A DNA stretch of 64,000 nucleotides from Planctomycetota bacterium (GCA_029781135.1 JAKOXH010000019.1:1-64000), one strand, 5' to 3'; counted from the stretch's first letter, positions 17,201 to 26,019 are shown. Program-made: numbers and translations. The notes: generated from the letters alone by a model not told the origin.

Positions 17201-19120
17201 TTACTGCTCATACGACCACAAAATTTCCTCGGCTTCGACGCCGGCGATCGAGCGGAATTTGCCGTCGGCAATCGCCTGGCCTAAGGCCGTGACGCGGCGG
17301 AAGTAATTGTTCGAGGGCCGGCGACCGAGGAACTTTTGCTGCAGATTCTGGCACGCGATGTCGGCGGCCTCTTGGACGATGGGATCATCGCTGCGGGCGC
17401 CGTACATACTGGTGGTGAGCACGGTGATCATGTCTTGGCAACGCTGCGAAAGTTCGGACATACGGCACTGGCGATCGGCCAACTTGAGTTGGAACTTGCT
17501 CATCGTGCCGGAGATTTCCAGCGCCATTCGCTGCAGTCGCTCGCAGGCGAATTCCGCATGCTCGCGCAGGTTCTTCGGCATGTTGGGAAGATTCGGTTTG
17601 GCGAGGGGCCGCAGGCGCTGCGTCGCCACCCATTTCAAGTAGGGCGGCGCGACCGATTTCAGCGCCCACATGTGGGCCGGGTTGAGCGGGTTTGGCTGAC
17701 GGATGCCGGCGGCGGCCAAGGCCTTGCCGATGGGTTCGAAATACGTCTTGCCGTGTTGTTTCACGAGCGATTTGAAGAAGCCCATGCCAAGCATTTCACC
17801 TTCGCCTTCGTAGATGCACGGGGCCAGGAATTCATGGATGTTGTCACCGAACGAGTGGCCGTGGAGGAACGAGCGGCCGCCGTGGGTCTTCATGAAGTAC
17901 TCGATGGCGGCCGTCTTTTGGGCCTCGCCGCCAAAAATTTTGGCCACCACGCATTCCATTTCGCCGCGGTAACCACGATCGATGAGGCCCGCACACCAGG
18001 CCACGAGAGCATCGCAAGCCACGATGAGTCCGGCCGTTTCGCCGAGGCGCCGTTGCACCAATTCGCGCGTGGCGATCGGTGCGCCGTACGTGCGGCGGAA
18101 CCGCGCCCAAGGGAGCATGCTGGCCAGCATCAGCCGCATGTTGCCGGCGGCCGTGGCACACACCGCAATGCGGCCGAGATTGAGGCCATGATAGGCAATC
18201 GTGAGACCATCGCCACGCGGGGGTTTCAGCAGGTTTGCGGCAGGCACACGGAAATTGCGGAACACGATGCCTTGATTATACGTGTGCTTCAGCGCGTAGA
18301 TGCCGTATTTGCGAAGCTGGAAGTTTTCATTTTCTTGCGCCGGCAGATCGACGATCAGGACCGACGGTTTGCCGTCGATCAAGCAAACGAGGCCGATGGT
18401 TCGGCCGGGCACCACGTTGGTGATGAATAGTTTTTCGCCGTCGACGACGTAATGGTCGCCATCGAGTCGAGCGGTGGTACGCAGCGCGGTTAGATCACTG
18501 CCTGCACAGGGTTCGGTGAGCGCGAACGCGCTGAGCCGAGAACCGTTGCCGAGGGCAGGCAAGAACCGCTGCTTCTGTTCCGGGTTGCCAAATGTGCGAA
18601 CTGGGTCCACCGCACCGATGCAACCGTGTACGGAAGCCAAGCCGGCCACCGTTGGATCGACGAGCGCCATCCGCGTGAGAAACGGCGCGAAGGAGCTGAA
18701 CGGTGCTCCCGAGCCACCGTATTCCTTATCGACCAGTAATCCCCAATAGCCGACGGCCGCGAGATCGGCCAAAACATTCTCCGGAATCTTGCCTTCCGCA
18801 TTGCGCAACGTGCCGGCGGCTTTGTGTCGCTGGGCGACGGCCACGGCATCGTCCATTACCTTCTGTACTTCCGGCGGCGTCTGCGGCGGTGAGCTCATGA
18901 ATAGTTCGACTGGCACGCCCCGGTCCCATACCGCGCGGTGGGCTGGGCTATTGGCCGTTTGATATTGCTTGGCAAACAGCGTTTCGACCTGGTCATCGGC
19001 CGTGTCGATGGCGCCTGTGCGGCGGGCCTCATCGGCGCTTTTACCACCTAAGGCGAGTGCCGTTTCGGCAAATGACTTTTCTTCTTGAGACGGGTTGGCC
19101 GGAGGAGTTTCAATAGACAT
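17201..19120 (-). CDS. Acyl-CoA dehydrogenase
   Basis: The 639-residue flavoenzyme should oxidise acyl-CoA to the trans-2-enoyl-CoA. The N-terminal, central and C-terminal acyl-CoA dehydrogenase domains are seen in order. The signature FALTEPCAGSDLTALRT lies in the central domain, with YGAPIATRELVQRRLGETAG in the C-terminal FAD/tetramer region. About 180 further C-terminal residues form an extra helical domain, as in the long VLCAD-like or FadE-type enzymes. The ATG at 19118-19120 starts MSIETPP; an upstream TTG would add seven residues. No beta-oxidation genes adjoin. The substrate chain length cannot be read. Confidence 0.93.
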   Translation of the reverse strand: MSIETPPANPSQEEKSFAETALALGGKSADEARRTGAIDTADDQVETLFAKQYQTANSPAHRAVWDRGVPVELFMSSPPQTPPEVQKVMDDAVAVAQRHKAAGTLRNAEGKIPENVLADLAAVGYWGLLVDKEYGGSGAPFSSFAPFLTRMALVDPTVAGLASVHGCIGAVDPVRTFGNPEQKQRFLPALGNGSRLSAFALTEPCAGSDLTALRTTARLDGDHYVVDGEKLFITNVVPGRTIGLVCLIDGKPSVLIVDLPAQENENFQLRKYGIYALKHTYNQGIVFRNFRVPAANLLKPPRGDGLTIAYHGLNLGRIAVCATAAGNMRLMLASMLPWARFRRTYGAPIATRELVQRRLGETAGLIVACDALVAWCAGLIDRGYRGEMECVVAKIFGGEAQKTAAIEYFMKTHGGRSFLHGHSFGDNIHEFLAPCIYEGEGEMLGMGFFKSLVKQHGKTYFEPIGKALAAAGIRQPNPLNPAHMWALKSVAPPYLKWVATQRLRPLAKPNLPNMPKNLREHAEFACERLQRMALEISGTMSKFQLKLADRQCRMSELSQRCQDMITVLTTSMYGARSDDPIVQEAADIACQNLQQKFLGRRPSNNYFRRVTALGQAIADGKFRSIAGVEAEEILWSYEQ

Positions 19121-19203
19121 CGCGATTTGGAAAATTATCAAGTGTGAATAGAAGAAACCGTGCTGCTTTCATGGATAGCTGCGCAGCCAATTAACGCTGG
19201 CTC

Positions 19204-19268
19204 GTTTAACCCCGAGCCAGCGGCAAGGTGAAACGTCACGTTCCGTCGCCGTTGGCTCCGGGTTAAAC
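19204..19268. repeat. Palindromic repeat family P2, copy 1
   Basis: The arms GTTTAACCCCGAGCCAGCGG and CCGTTGGCTCCGGGTTAAAC are inverted with two mismatches and separated by about 24 bases. A second copy is at 34672..34737. Confidence 0.88.
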
Positions 19269-19343
19269 AACTCCAGACGACTCTTTCTCCAGGCAGTCGT
19301 CAAAAGGGGCGTCACGCTTAGCACTATTATAACTACTGCTTTG

Positions 19344-20039
19344 TCACATCAGGATTTTGGGGTAGACGGATTTTAGCTTGCCGCGTGCGTCGTCGATTTT
19401 CATTTGCCAGTCGACGCCGCGTTGGGCGTCGGTGACGTCGACCGACCAGGCGTGGATTTCTTCGCAGAGTTCTTCAAGTTCGCCCATCCGGCGATTGCGG
19501 AGACACTGGCGGGTCATGGAACTCAGTTCGTTTTCCGCAATGTTCAGCCAACTGCCGTGTTTCGGTGTGTAACAGAATTCAATGCGGCGAACGTAGCCGC
19601 GGGCCTCTTCCGGCAGAAAGACCTCGTAGAACGCCCCGGGGGTATGCGTATTGAGGTTGTCGCACACCAGCGTAACGCGCTCACAGTCCGCATACCGACC
19701 GTCGAGTAGTGCGGCCACCTCCCGAGCCCAATCCGACTTGGTGCGTCGCGGGCGGGCGGTCGCCTGCCGCCAGGCCGCCAGCGGCTCGCAAAACATGAAG
19801 ATCGAGGCGGTCCCGTTGCGTTCGTATTCATAGTCGACGCGGCGGGCATGCGCTTTCGTGCCCGGGATGGGCTGTCGCGTCTCCTTCACCAATTGCACGG
19901 GTTGTTCGTCCATGCAGATCACCGGCTGAGCAGGATCATACGGTCGGGCGTAGGTCTCCAGGACGTTTTCCATGTGCGCCACGAATTCGGCGTCCGCTTC
20001 CGGCGGGATCACCCAGTATGCGATCTTTCGCTTCGTCAT
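19344..20039 (-). CDS. IS630 transposase ORFB, DDE catalytic part
   Basis: The 231-residue protein carries the DDE catalytic core: the first Asp in ICMDEQPVQL, the second in VCDNLNTHTPG, and the Glu in HGSWLNIAENELS. The spacing fits IS630. Its ATG overlaps the ORFA stop as ATGA. The open frame continues upstream in the -1 frame across an A7 run (20044-20050), so a fused OrfAB could be made by slippage at A7, or ORFB could be translated by coupling. Ribosomal frameshifting of this kind is common in insertion sequences. No inactivating mutation is seen. Confidence 0.93.
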   Translation of the reverse strand: MTKRKIAYWVIPPEADAEFVAHMENVLETYARPYDPAQPVICMDEQPVQLVKETRQPIPGTKAHARRVDYEYERNGTASIFMFCEPLAAWRQATARPRRTKSDWAREVAALLDGRYADCERVTLVCDNLNTHTPGAFYEVFLPEEARGYVRRIEFCYTPKHGSWLNIAENELSSMTRQCLRNRRMGELEELCEEIHAWSVDVTDAQRGVDWQMKIDDARGKLKSVYPKILM

Positions 20040-20476
20040 GCCGTTTTTTTCAGCGTCCGCCGGACCGTTTCGTGACTGATGGACTTGACGATCTCCAAGG
20101 CCACCGCTTGACGCGCCACCAGTCGCAGCGTCCAGTTCGCGTACCCCTTGGGGGGCGGCCCCAGCCGCAGGGCGATCACCTGGACTTCTTGCTCCCCGTC
20201 GAGCGCCTTCGGCGAGCGGTTCTGTTGCACCTGATGCTCCAGCGCCTGCGAAAAACCCTCCAGCACGCACTTCTTGCGGACGTTCTCGACCGTCTGCCGC
20301 CGGCAGCGAAACGCCTCGGCGATCTGCTGGTCCGTCCAGCCGGGACCGTTCGCGTCCGCCTTCAGCAGAATGTTCGCTCGCTTCACCTTCTGGCTCGTGC
20401 CGCTGAGCTTGTCGACGACATCTTCGCACCGATGACGTTCTTCCTCGGTCAGCCGGACCACGTACAGCTTGCGCAT
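20036..20476 (-). CDS. IS630 ORFA, DNA-binding helix-turn-helix part
   Basis: The 146-residue protein has a helix-turn-helix region in its first half (WTDQQIAEAFRCRRQTVENV) and a linker helix ending in SHETVRRTLKK. This is the terminal-repeat-binding half of an IS630 transposase. ATG 20474-20476 begins MRKLYVVRLTEEER, and a GGAGGG site lies just upstream on the coding strand. The stop TGA overlaps the ORFB ATG. The A7 run just before the stop would allow a -1 shift into ORFB. Confidence 0.92.
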   Translation of the reverse strand: MRKLYVVRLTEEERHRCEDVVDKLSGTSQKVKRANILLKADANGPGWTDQQIAEAFRCRRQTVENVRKKCVLEGFSQALEHQVQQNRSPKALDGEQEVQVIALRLGPPPKGYANWTLRLVARQAVALEIVKSISHETVRRTLKKTA

Positions 20477-20656
20477 GGGAACCCTCCTTGGTTCGGAGAC
20501 AAATCTCCCATGTCTTACCCGGAAATCGCCGATCCCGTCGATCCCAAAATCCTGCTGTGACAAAGCACTACCTTGGATTGATCCGCGGCAGGTTGTTCGT
20601 GTAAGCCCAACAGCCTATCATTGGTGACCACTGCCGAACATGCGGAAAACAGGGAG

Positions 20657-21796
20657 ATGACCACGGTTTCTGTTTCACGAATCATGCACGATCCACGCAT
20701 TGACCAGCTTGCCGATTTACTTTTGGACCACAGTTGCCGCATCGAAAAAGGGGAGCGGGTACTGATCGAGGCATTTGACTTGCCGGACGCGACGCTCGTA
20801 TGCCGCCTGATCGAGGGGGCCACCGCACGGGGGGCGGTGCCGTTGGTGTCGTGGAAGTCGAACGCCGTGCTGCGAGCTTTGTATCGAAACGCCACCGAGG
20901 AAAGCATGTCGCTGGCCGGGGAACTGGAAAGTGCCCGGATGGAAAAGGTGCAGGCGTACATCGGCGTGCGGGGGGCTGCGAACAGCAGCCAATTTGCCGA
21001 TGTGCCGCACGAGAGGATGGATCTGTATCAACAACATTGGTGGAAGGTCGTGCATACCGATGTGCGGATCGCGAAGACGAAGTGGGTCGTGCTACGGTAT
21101 CCGACCGATTCCTTCGCCCAAGCCGCGAACATGAGCACGCCGGCGTTCGAGGACTTTTACTTTGACGTGTGCACAGCCGATTACGCCGCGATGGCCAAGG
21201 CACAGGAGCCGCTCGTCGGGCGCATGCAAAAGACCGACCGGGTGCGGATCGTGGCGAACGATACCGACCTGGAGTTCTCGATCGCGGGAATCCAGGTGAT
21301 TCCGTGCGCGGGCGACCGCAACATACCGGACGGAGAGGTGTTCACGGCACCGGTGCGCGAGAGCATCAACGGGCGGATTCGTTTCAACACGAAATCGCGC
21401 TATCAGGGCACGGTTTTCGACAACATCGCGTTCGAGTTCAAGAGCGGCAAGATCGTGAAGGCGACGGCCAACGAAACGAAGAAGATCAACGAGATTCTCG
21501 ATTCGGATGAAGGGGCGCGGTACTGCGGCGAATGGGCCATCGGCGTGAACAATCGCGTGCGCCACCCGATGCTTGATACGCTGTTCGATGAGAAGATCGG
21601 CGGCTCATTCCACCTGACGCCGGGCAACGCCTACGAAATTGCCAACAACGGCAACCGCAGCCGAATTCATTGGGACCTCGTGCAGATTCAGCGTCCGGAT
21701 TATGGTGGGGGCGAAATTTGGTTCGACGGTGAACTGGTGCGCAAGGATGGCCGATTTTTGCCTGCCGATTTGCAGGGGCTGAATCAGGGGTTGTAG
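20657..21796 (+). CDS. M29-family metallo-aminopeptidase
   Basis: The product of about 379 residues is an M29 (AmpS/AmpT) aminopeptidase, a cytoplasmic two-metal exopeptidase. Likely metal ligands are the Glu in PDGEVFTAPV, the Glu in YCGEWAIGVN, the His in GGSFHLTPGNAY, and the His and Asp in RSRIHWDLVQ. The family normally begins MxDPRIDxLA, so the true start may be ATG 20684 (MHDPRIDQL); ATG 20657 has AGGGAG immediately before it. GTG 20621 would extend into the IS flank. The gene lies 90 bases beyond the IS630 right end, so its native promoter may have been displaced by the insertion. Confidence 0.9.
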   Translation: MTTVSVSRIMHDPRIDQLADLLLDHSCRIEKGERVLIEAFDLPDATLVCRLIEGATARGAVPLVSWKSNAVLRALYRNATEESMSLAGELESARMEKVQAYIGVRGAANSSQFADVPHERMDLYQQHWWKVVHTDVRIAKTKWVVLRYPTDSFAQAANMSTPAFEDFYFDVCTADYAAMAKAQEPLVGRMQKTDRVRIVANDTDLEFSIAGIQVIPCAGDRNIPDGEVFTAPVRESINGRIRFNTKSRYQGTVFDNIAFEFKSGKIVKATANETKKINEILDSDEGARYCGEWAIGVNNRVRHPMLDTLFDEKIGGSFHLTPGNAYEIANNGNRSRIHWDLVQIQRPDYGGGEIWFDGELVRKDGRFLPADLQGLNQGL

Positions 21797-21801
21797 GGAT
21801 T

Positions 21802-21892
21802 CCTCCCTCTCCCTTTGGGAGAGGGTTGGGGTGAGGGCAAAATAGCTAGAACCAATGCCCCCTCACCCTGCCCTCTCCCGGAGGGAGAGGGT
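21802..21892. repeat. Palindromic repeat family P5
   Basis: CCCTCTCCC and GGGAGAGGG segments occur in two hairpins facing each other between two convergent genes. A partial relative is at 23909..23944. The position suits a bidirectional terminator, but no T-run is seen. Confidence 0.7.
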
Positions 21893-21894
21893 TC

Positions 21895-23286
21895 TCAACG
21901 CGGAGCCTTCGGGCCGATGCCAGGCACTTTGATTCCTGGCATGTCTTGCCCATTCTGGTGCAGGATCAGCTTGTCGAACTTGCCGTCGTTGCCTTTTTCG
22001 AACGTAATTTGGGCGTCGACCACTTTGTAGAAGAACTTCGTTTCCGATTCGGGGAAGACTTGAAATTTATCTTGGCCGGTAGCTTGAGCCATTAGTCTGC
22101 CGTCCTCCAGCGTGATCGTTATGGCAAAAAACAGTGAAAGTGCGTAGGTCCCTTCGTAGGACGCCAGGGTTTTGGGATCGACGTTGACCGTCTTGCGGAC
22201 CGCCGGCGGATCGGGATTCAGGCCCAACACGGCCAGAATAATTTTCTCCGCCAGCGGCGTGGTCTGTTCACACGCCGTGTTACACAGCACCACAACGGCC
22301 ACCTTCTTCGGTGGAACGATGAACAGGGCTGATGTGTAACCACCGGTTTGGCCGTTGTGCCAGCGCGTGACGCCGTCGCGGGCGATGTGCCAACCCAGGC
22401 CGACGCCGATTTCGCCCGGCTTACTGTAGTGGGGTTTCCAGGCTTCGTGGATCGCCGCGACAATGGGAGTTTTGTCGTCGCTCAACGAAGTGGCCGCCAG
22501 TTTAAGCAGGTCGTTCACCGTCGAGCGGAGCCCGCCGGCACCGGCCAGGCAATTGAGATCCCAGTTTTTGTCATTTTTCAGCTCCGCATTGTAAGGCGGC
22601 GCCAAGCGTTTACGCTGATCGGGCAAGAGCGTGGTGCGCGTATCGCGCATGTCGAGCGGATCGCAGATGCGTTCCACGACGAGCTGCTCGTACGTCTTGC
22701 CGGCCTTCTGGGCCAGGATGTAGCCCAACAGGCCCATGCCCAGGTTCGAGTACTCGTATTCACCCGGCGGCCGCCGCAATTGGTGCTTGCCCAGGAACTC
22801 GAACATGCGGTCCGGCGTGTAATCGGCGTAGGGATTCGTCGGATCTTTCGGAGCGAAGTTGTCGGGCAGTCTTGGCAAGCCGGACGTTTGTGAGGCCAAA
22901 TCGACCAACCGAATCGGCTGGTTTTTGGCGAGGTGCAGTTTCACGTTTGGCGGCAGGAAATCCTGCAACGGGGCATCCAGCTTCACTTCGCCGCGGACGA
23001 CCATCTCGCCCAGCAACGTGCCCGTGAACGCCTTCGTCATCGAGCCGATTTCGTAGATCGTGTCGCCAGCGGGTTTGTCGCCGGCTCCTTGGTGAATTTC
23101 GCCGTAGGCGTGTATTTCTTGTTTGCCGTTGTCGATGATTCCGACCTCGCAGCCGACGAACGCCTTCGATTCAACGAGGGGCTGGACGAGGCGTGCGATT
23201 TGGGCAGCGTGATCGCCGAAGCCAACTGCCGCGATAGCAAGGCATTGCATCACGGCCAGGCCGAAATGAGCGACGACTTGGTGCAT
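21895..23286 (-). CDS. Serine hydrolase, beta-lactamase class C fold
   Basis: The 463-residue protein has a signal-like N terminus and a penicillin-binding/class C beta-lactamase domain (about 25-370). It shows the SxxK nucleophile motif in GSMTKAF, YSN as the second motif and HNGQTGG as the third (HxG type). A small C-terminal beta domain (about 380-463) follows. Such enzymes can be peptidases, esterases or beta-lactamases, and the activity cannot be predicted here. ATG 23286 (MHQVVAHFGL) was chosen. The frame is open up to 23442, but that part is made of the repeats at 23321 and 23413 and would place basic residues before the signal. The gene is convergent with the M29 gene. Confidence 0.88.
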   Translation of the reverse strand: MHQVVAHFGLAVMQCLAIAAVGFGDHAAQIARLVQPLVESKAFVGCEVGIIDNGKQEIHAYGEIHQGAGDKPAGDTIYEIGSMTKAFTGTLLGEMVVRGEVKLDAPLQDFLPPNVKLHLAKNQPIRLVDLASQTSGLPRLPDNFAPKDPTNPYADYTPDRMFEFLGKHQLRRPPGEYEYSNLGMGLLGYILAQKAGKTYEQLVVERICDPLDMRDTRTTLLPDQRKRLAPPYNAELKNDKNWDLNCLAGAGGLRSTVNDLLKLAATSLSDDKTPIVAAIHEAWKPHYSKPGEIGVGLGWHIARDGVTRWHNGQTGGYTSALFIVPPKKVAVVVLCNTACEQTTPLAEKIILAVLGLNPDPPAVRKTVNVDPKTLASYEGTYALSLFFAITITLEDGRLMAQATGQDKFQVFPESETKFFYKVVDAQITFEKGNDGKFDKLILHQNGQDMPGIKVPGIGPKAPR

Positions 23287-23320
23287 ACCATGGCGACTGC
23301 GGTTCGAGGCGATGCGTTTC

Positions 23321-23344
23321 GTACTCAGTACTTTGTACTCAGTC
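23321..23344. repeat. Heptamer array upstream of the serine hydrolase
   Basis: The units GTACTCA, GTACTTT and GTACTCA lie in tandem. A separate palindromic CCGGCCGAGATGGCCGAGC motif at 23413..23434 resembles family P6. Confidence 0.65.
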
Positions 23345-23445
23345 CGGTTCTGTGCAGCTTGATAGCAAGGCCGCTTCGTCTTTGCCCTGGCGACAATCAA
23401 CGTTCGTCTCCCGACCGGCCGAGATGGCCGAGCTATTTTCATGAC

Positions 23446-23784
23446 CTAATGCCGGCTTTGCAGCATGCGGCTTTGTTCCATCGCGTCTTCGGCCAGGCGG
23501 ATGTATTGCATCTCGTTCGTGCCGGCGTAGGCGCGCTGATAGGTGACGCTCAGCGCCGTGAAGCTGAACGGGTCGTGCGGTTCGATTTCGCACACTTTGC
23601 GTGCATGCTGAATCGCTTCGACGTGCTTGCCAAGACGCTGCAGGACGACGGCGAGTGCCGAATGGGCGAGCGCGTAGTTTGGATCAGCCGTCAATGCTTC
23701 GTTCAATTTGGTCACCGCATCATCGAGCTGGCCTTGGTCTTTGAGTTTATCTGCTTCGTCATAAAGGGCGACGGGATCGGCCAT
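23446..23784 (-). CDS. Small tetratricopeptide-repeat protein
   Basis: The 112-residue protein contains two or three TPR units (VALYDEADKLKDQGQLDDAV, LNEALTADPNYALAHSALAV, then LGKHVEAIQHARKVCEIEP). It has no signal peptide, so it is probably a cytoplasmic adaptor. ATG 23782-23784 is preceded by GGAG at the right distance on the coding strand. The P4 palindrome begins only a couple of bases beyond that site, so the 5' leader of this mRNA would be a long hairpin. A longer frame upstream reads through the repeat and lacks TPR character. The tail YIRLAEDAMEQSRMLQ recurs in planctomycete TPR proteins. Confidence 0.85.
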   Translation of the reverse strand: MADPVALYDEADKLKDQGQLDDAVTKLNEALTADPNYALAHSALAVVLQRLGKHVEAIQHARKVCEIEPHDPFSFTALSVTYQRAYAGTNEMQYIRLAEDAMEQSRMLQSRH

Positions 23785-24186
23785 GGGAAACTCCGGTAGG
23801 GTGGGCAATGCCCACCTTGTTTTTGAAATTGTCGGGTTGGATATGGTGGGCGGTGCCCACCAACATGCTGATAGCAGTGCAATCGCACAGGATGCAGAGC
23901 CAGCATGCTCCCGCACCTTGCCCTCTCGCAGGGGGAGAGGGTTCAATTCATCGAGTTTAGCAGGGGATGGCCACGCACGCCCATACGTTGGAGCGGCATT
24001 GCAGGAAAATTCCGCACCTGCGGTTAAGCCGGCACAATTGGTACGCCCGATAGTGATAAAGGCATGCAAGCCGCTGGCGGAACCCGTAATCCGTCGGCTG
24101 GCGAGCCAGAACCGCCGCGGAACGCTCACGCGAGCTTCCTGCGACGTTCGGCCGTGCCCACTTGCCATCTCGGAAAGGACCCGCCT
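23785..24186. other. Divergent intergenic region with repeats
   Basis: The region lies between the small TPR gene and lpxA. It contains palindrome P4 (23796..23861) and a partial P5 (23909..23944). The remaining 240 bases have open frames but no recognisable protein or RNA. Confidence 0.5.
23796..23861. repeat. Palindromic repeat family P4, copy 1
   Basis: The arms GTAGGGTGGGCAATGCCCACC and GGTGGGCGGTGCCCACC are inverted and separated by about 27 bases. Copies 2 and 3 are at 26020..26084 and 43077..43157. Confidence 0.88.
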
Positions 24187-25050
24187 GTGTCGATTCATCC
24201 GCTTGCTGTTGTCAGTCCGCACGCCGAACTGGGGAACAATGTCCGAATCGGGCCGTTTTGTGTCGTCGAAGCCGGTGTGGTGCTTGGCGATAACTGTAAC
24301 TTGCTGGGCCGCGTCACCATAAAATCCGGCACGGTGTTGGGGAAGGACAATGTCGTGATGGAAGGGGCGGTGCTGGGCGGAATGCCGCAGCACATCCACA
24401 TGCCGGAACACCCGGGAACGACCGAAATCGGCAATGGCAACGTGTTCCGCGAGAATGTGACGGTTCACCGGGCACTCACGGCAGGCCATGCGACGCGGAT
24501 TGGCAACTGCTGCCTGTTCATGGTGAACACGCACGCGGCCCATGACTGCATCGTGCACGACAACGTGGTGCTAACGAACAACACGATGCTCGGTGGCCAC
24601 GTGGAAGTTGGCCATCGGGCCTATTTGGGCGGTGGGGCGGCCGTACACCAATTCTGCCGCATTGGCCGGTTGGCCATGATTGGCGGCCTGGCTCGCGTTA
24701 CGCAAGATGTGCCGCCATTCGTTATGCTCGATGGCGAAACCGCGATGGTCGTGGGCCTCAACCGCGTTGGCTTGCGCCGCGCCGGTTTTTCGACGACCGA
24801 AATGCTCGACATCAAGAGTGCATACCGCGTGATTTACCGTAGCGGATTGATGTGGCAAGAACTTCTCGACACGCTGCGGATGGAATTTGTCTCGGGACCG
24901 GCCGCCGAGTTCGCGCCATTTTTCTCGGATGGCAAGCGCGGCTTCGTGCAAGAACGCCGGACGCCACCGGGAGCCATCGTTCGCCTCCGCCGCGACGATG
25001 CGGACGACACCAGCTTCTCGCTGCCCGAAGTGGAGAAGAAGGTCGGCTAG
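24187..25050 (+). CDS. lpxA: Acyl-ACP-UDP-N-acetylglucosamine O-acyltransferase
   Basis: LpxA catalyses the first step of lipid A synthesis, moving a 3-hydroxyacyl chain from ACP to UDP-GlcNAc in the cytoplasm. The 287-residue protein has the left-handed beta-helix hexapeptide repeats (LGNNVRIGPFCVV, IGNGNVFRENVTVHRAL). The catalytic histidine is in FMVNTHAAHDC, and the family hallmark GGGAAVHQFCRIG is present. A C-terminal helical domain follows (from about residue 190). The start is GTG 24187 (MSIHPLAVV), with AAAGGA about 9 bases upstream. The presence of lpxA supports a Gram-negative-type outer membrane. The last ten codons resemble a second copy at 25985..26014. Confidence 0.96.
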   Translation: MSIHPLAVVSPHAELGNNVRIGPFCVVEAGVVLGDNCNLLGRVTIKSGTVLGKDNVVMEGAVLGGMPQHIHMPEHPGTTEIGNGNVFRENVTVHRALTAGHATRIGNCCLFMVNTHAAHDCIVHDNVVLTNNTMLGGHVEVGHRAYLGGGAAVHQFCRIGRLAMIGGLARVTQDVPPFVMLDGETAMVVGLNRVGLRRAGFSTTEMLDIKSAYRVIYRSGLMWQELLDTLRMEFVSGPAAEFAPFFSDGKRGFVQERRTPPGAIVRLRRDDADDTSFSLPEVEKKVG

Positions 25051-25147
25051 TGGCCGGCCTGACCGTCGGAGCTTTTCCTAGGCAATGGCGCGTGGGTACA
25101 ATAAAGTATCCTCGAAGCCTGCGATCCCAGTCGGTTGGAGCGCCACC

Positions 25148-25447
25148 ATGTCTACAGTCTGCGATATTGGTCAACTAATCAGCGTCGATCCGCAGTATCG
25201 CGGCGGCAAGCCGTGTATTGCCGGAACCGGGGTGAGCGTCCGGCGGATCGTTGGCTATTACAAGCAGGGCTATACGGCTGAGGAAATTGCCGTCAACTAT
25301 GGCCATTTGTCGTTGGCGCAGGTGCATGCGGCACTTGCTTATTACCATGCCAATTACGACAGGATGGAAGCCGAGATGCAAGCTGAAGAGAACGAAGAAC
25401 GACGCCTCTACGCGGAGCATAAACGACGCAAGGATCAAGACGCGTGA
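25148..25447 (+). CDS. DUF433-family antitoxin
   Basis: The 99-residue protein has the DUF433 fold: an N-terminal strand region (ISVDPQYRGGKPCIAGTGVSV) followed by a helix-turn-helix-like part (YTAEEIAVNYGHLSLAQVHAALAYY). The C-terminal 25 residues are highly charged and probably wrap the toxin. The stop overlaps the GTG start of the DUF5615 gene by 4 bases (GTGA), a coupled toxin-antitoxin pair. ATG 25148 starts directly at MSTVCD; an earlier ATG at 25085 would add an unconserved extension. A TACAAT hexamer near 25097 may be the -10 box. Confidence 0.88.
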   Translation: MSTVCDIGQLISVDPQYRGGKPCIAGTGVSVRRIVGYYKQGYTAEEIAVNYGHLSLAQVHAALAYYHANYDRMEAEMQAEENEERRLYAEHKRRKDQDA

Positions 25448-25806
25448 CGCTTGCGTACTACTTCGACGAAGACGCGATCAATACCAATCTTATTCGAGCT
25501 GCGCGATCACGTGGATTGGATGTGACTACACCGATTGATGTAGGGATGCGTCATCGGCAGGATGAAGAGCACTTGGCTTACGCCCATCAGCAAGGCAAAG
25601 TCTTATTTAGCTCTAACGTGGGCGATTTTTGTCGGCTTCACGGCGACTGGTTGCGGCTCGGCAAGCAACATTCGGGCATGCTACTCGCACATCAGTGGGA
25701 TCGCCATTCCATCGGCTCGATGTTGCGCGGGCTGCTGCGACTTGCCGCGCAACGAAGCACAACGGAAATGTTGAACCGACTTGAGTACATCAATGACTGG
25801 ATTTAA
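25444..25806 (+). CDS. DUF5615 PIN-like toxin
   Basis: The 120-residue protein is a DUF5615 (Mut7-C-like) PIN-superfamily member, the usual partner of DUF433 antitoxins. The N-terminal YYFDEDAINTNLIRAARSRG provides the first acidic pair. The block LAYAHQQGKVLFSSNVGDFCRLH carries the third conserved region, with Asn/Asp in place of the more usual TND. Presumed activity is RNA cleavage. GTG 25444 is the start because it overlaps the antitoxin stop. This is the second PIN-type toxin-antitoxin module in the window, unrelated to vapBC at 4381. Confidence 0.85.
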   Translation: MTLAYYFDEDAINTNLIRAARSRGLDVTTPIDVGMRHRQDEEHLAYAHQQGKVLFSSNVGDFCRLHGDWLRLGKQHSGMLLAHQWDRHSIGSMLRGLLRLAAQRSTTEMLNRLEYINDWI

Positions 25807-25984
25807 TCGCGCGCTTGGCTAGCCGACTTGTTTACTTAAGCAGTAAGTGAACTTTGAAGCTCACTCGCTTTTTGCGGCCGCTGTGAGTGCATGCGGAGTG
25901 ATCATGAGTGCTGCCGGATCGCCATTACTTTACTCACAACGAACGTTCTACGACCTTCATCCCTTGAGCGGTTGTGTACACTCG

Positions 25985-26014
25985 GTGCCTGCAGTGGAAA
26001 AGAAGGTTGGTTAG
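25985..26014 (+). pseudogene. Possible remnant of an lpxA-like 3' end
   Basis: Ten codons read VPAVEKKVG-stop, against LPEVEKKVG-stop at the end of lpxA (25021..25050). Six of 30 bases differ, four of them at synonymous third positions, the pattern of diverged coding sequence. Upstream similarity is not evident. The toxin-antitoxin pair lies between the two copies. Confidence 0.4.
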
Positions 26015-26019
26015 CATTC

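Larger units (their letters stand above)
19337..20567 (-). mobile_element. Complete IS630-family insertion sequence
   Basis: The element is 1231 bp with perfect 12-bp terminal inverted repeats TGCTTTGTCACA/TGTGACAAAGCA, and the similarity extends inward (CAGGATTTTGGG). It is flanked by a direct CTAC on both sides, whose central TA fits the IS630 target preference. It contains two overlapping transposase frames. The 194 bases at the window start are identical to one end of it. Confidence 0.95.

Noticed and set aside
23287..23442. N-terminal extension of the serine hydrolase up to 23442
   Set aside because: The extra 52 codons are made of repeat units, are strongly basic and would precede the signal-like segment; ATG 23286 is more natural.
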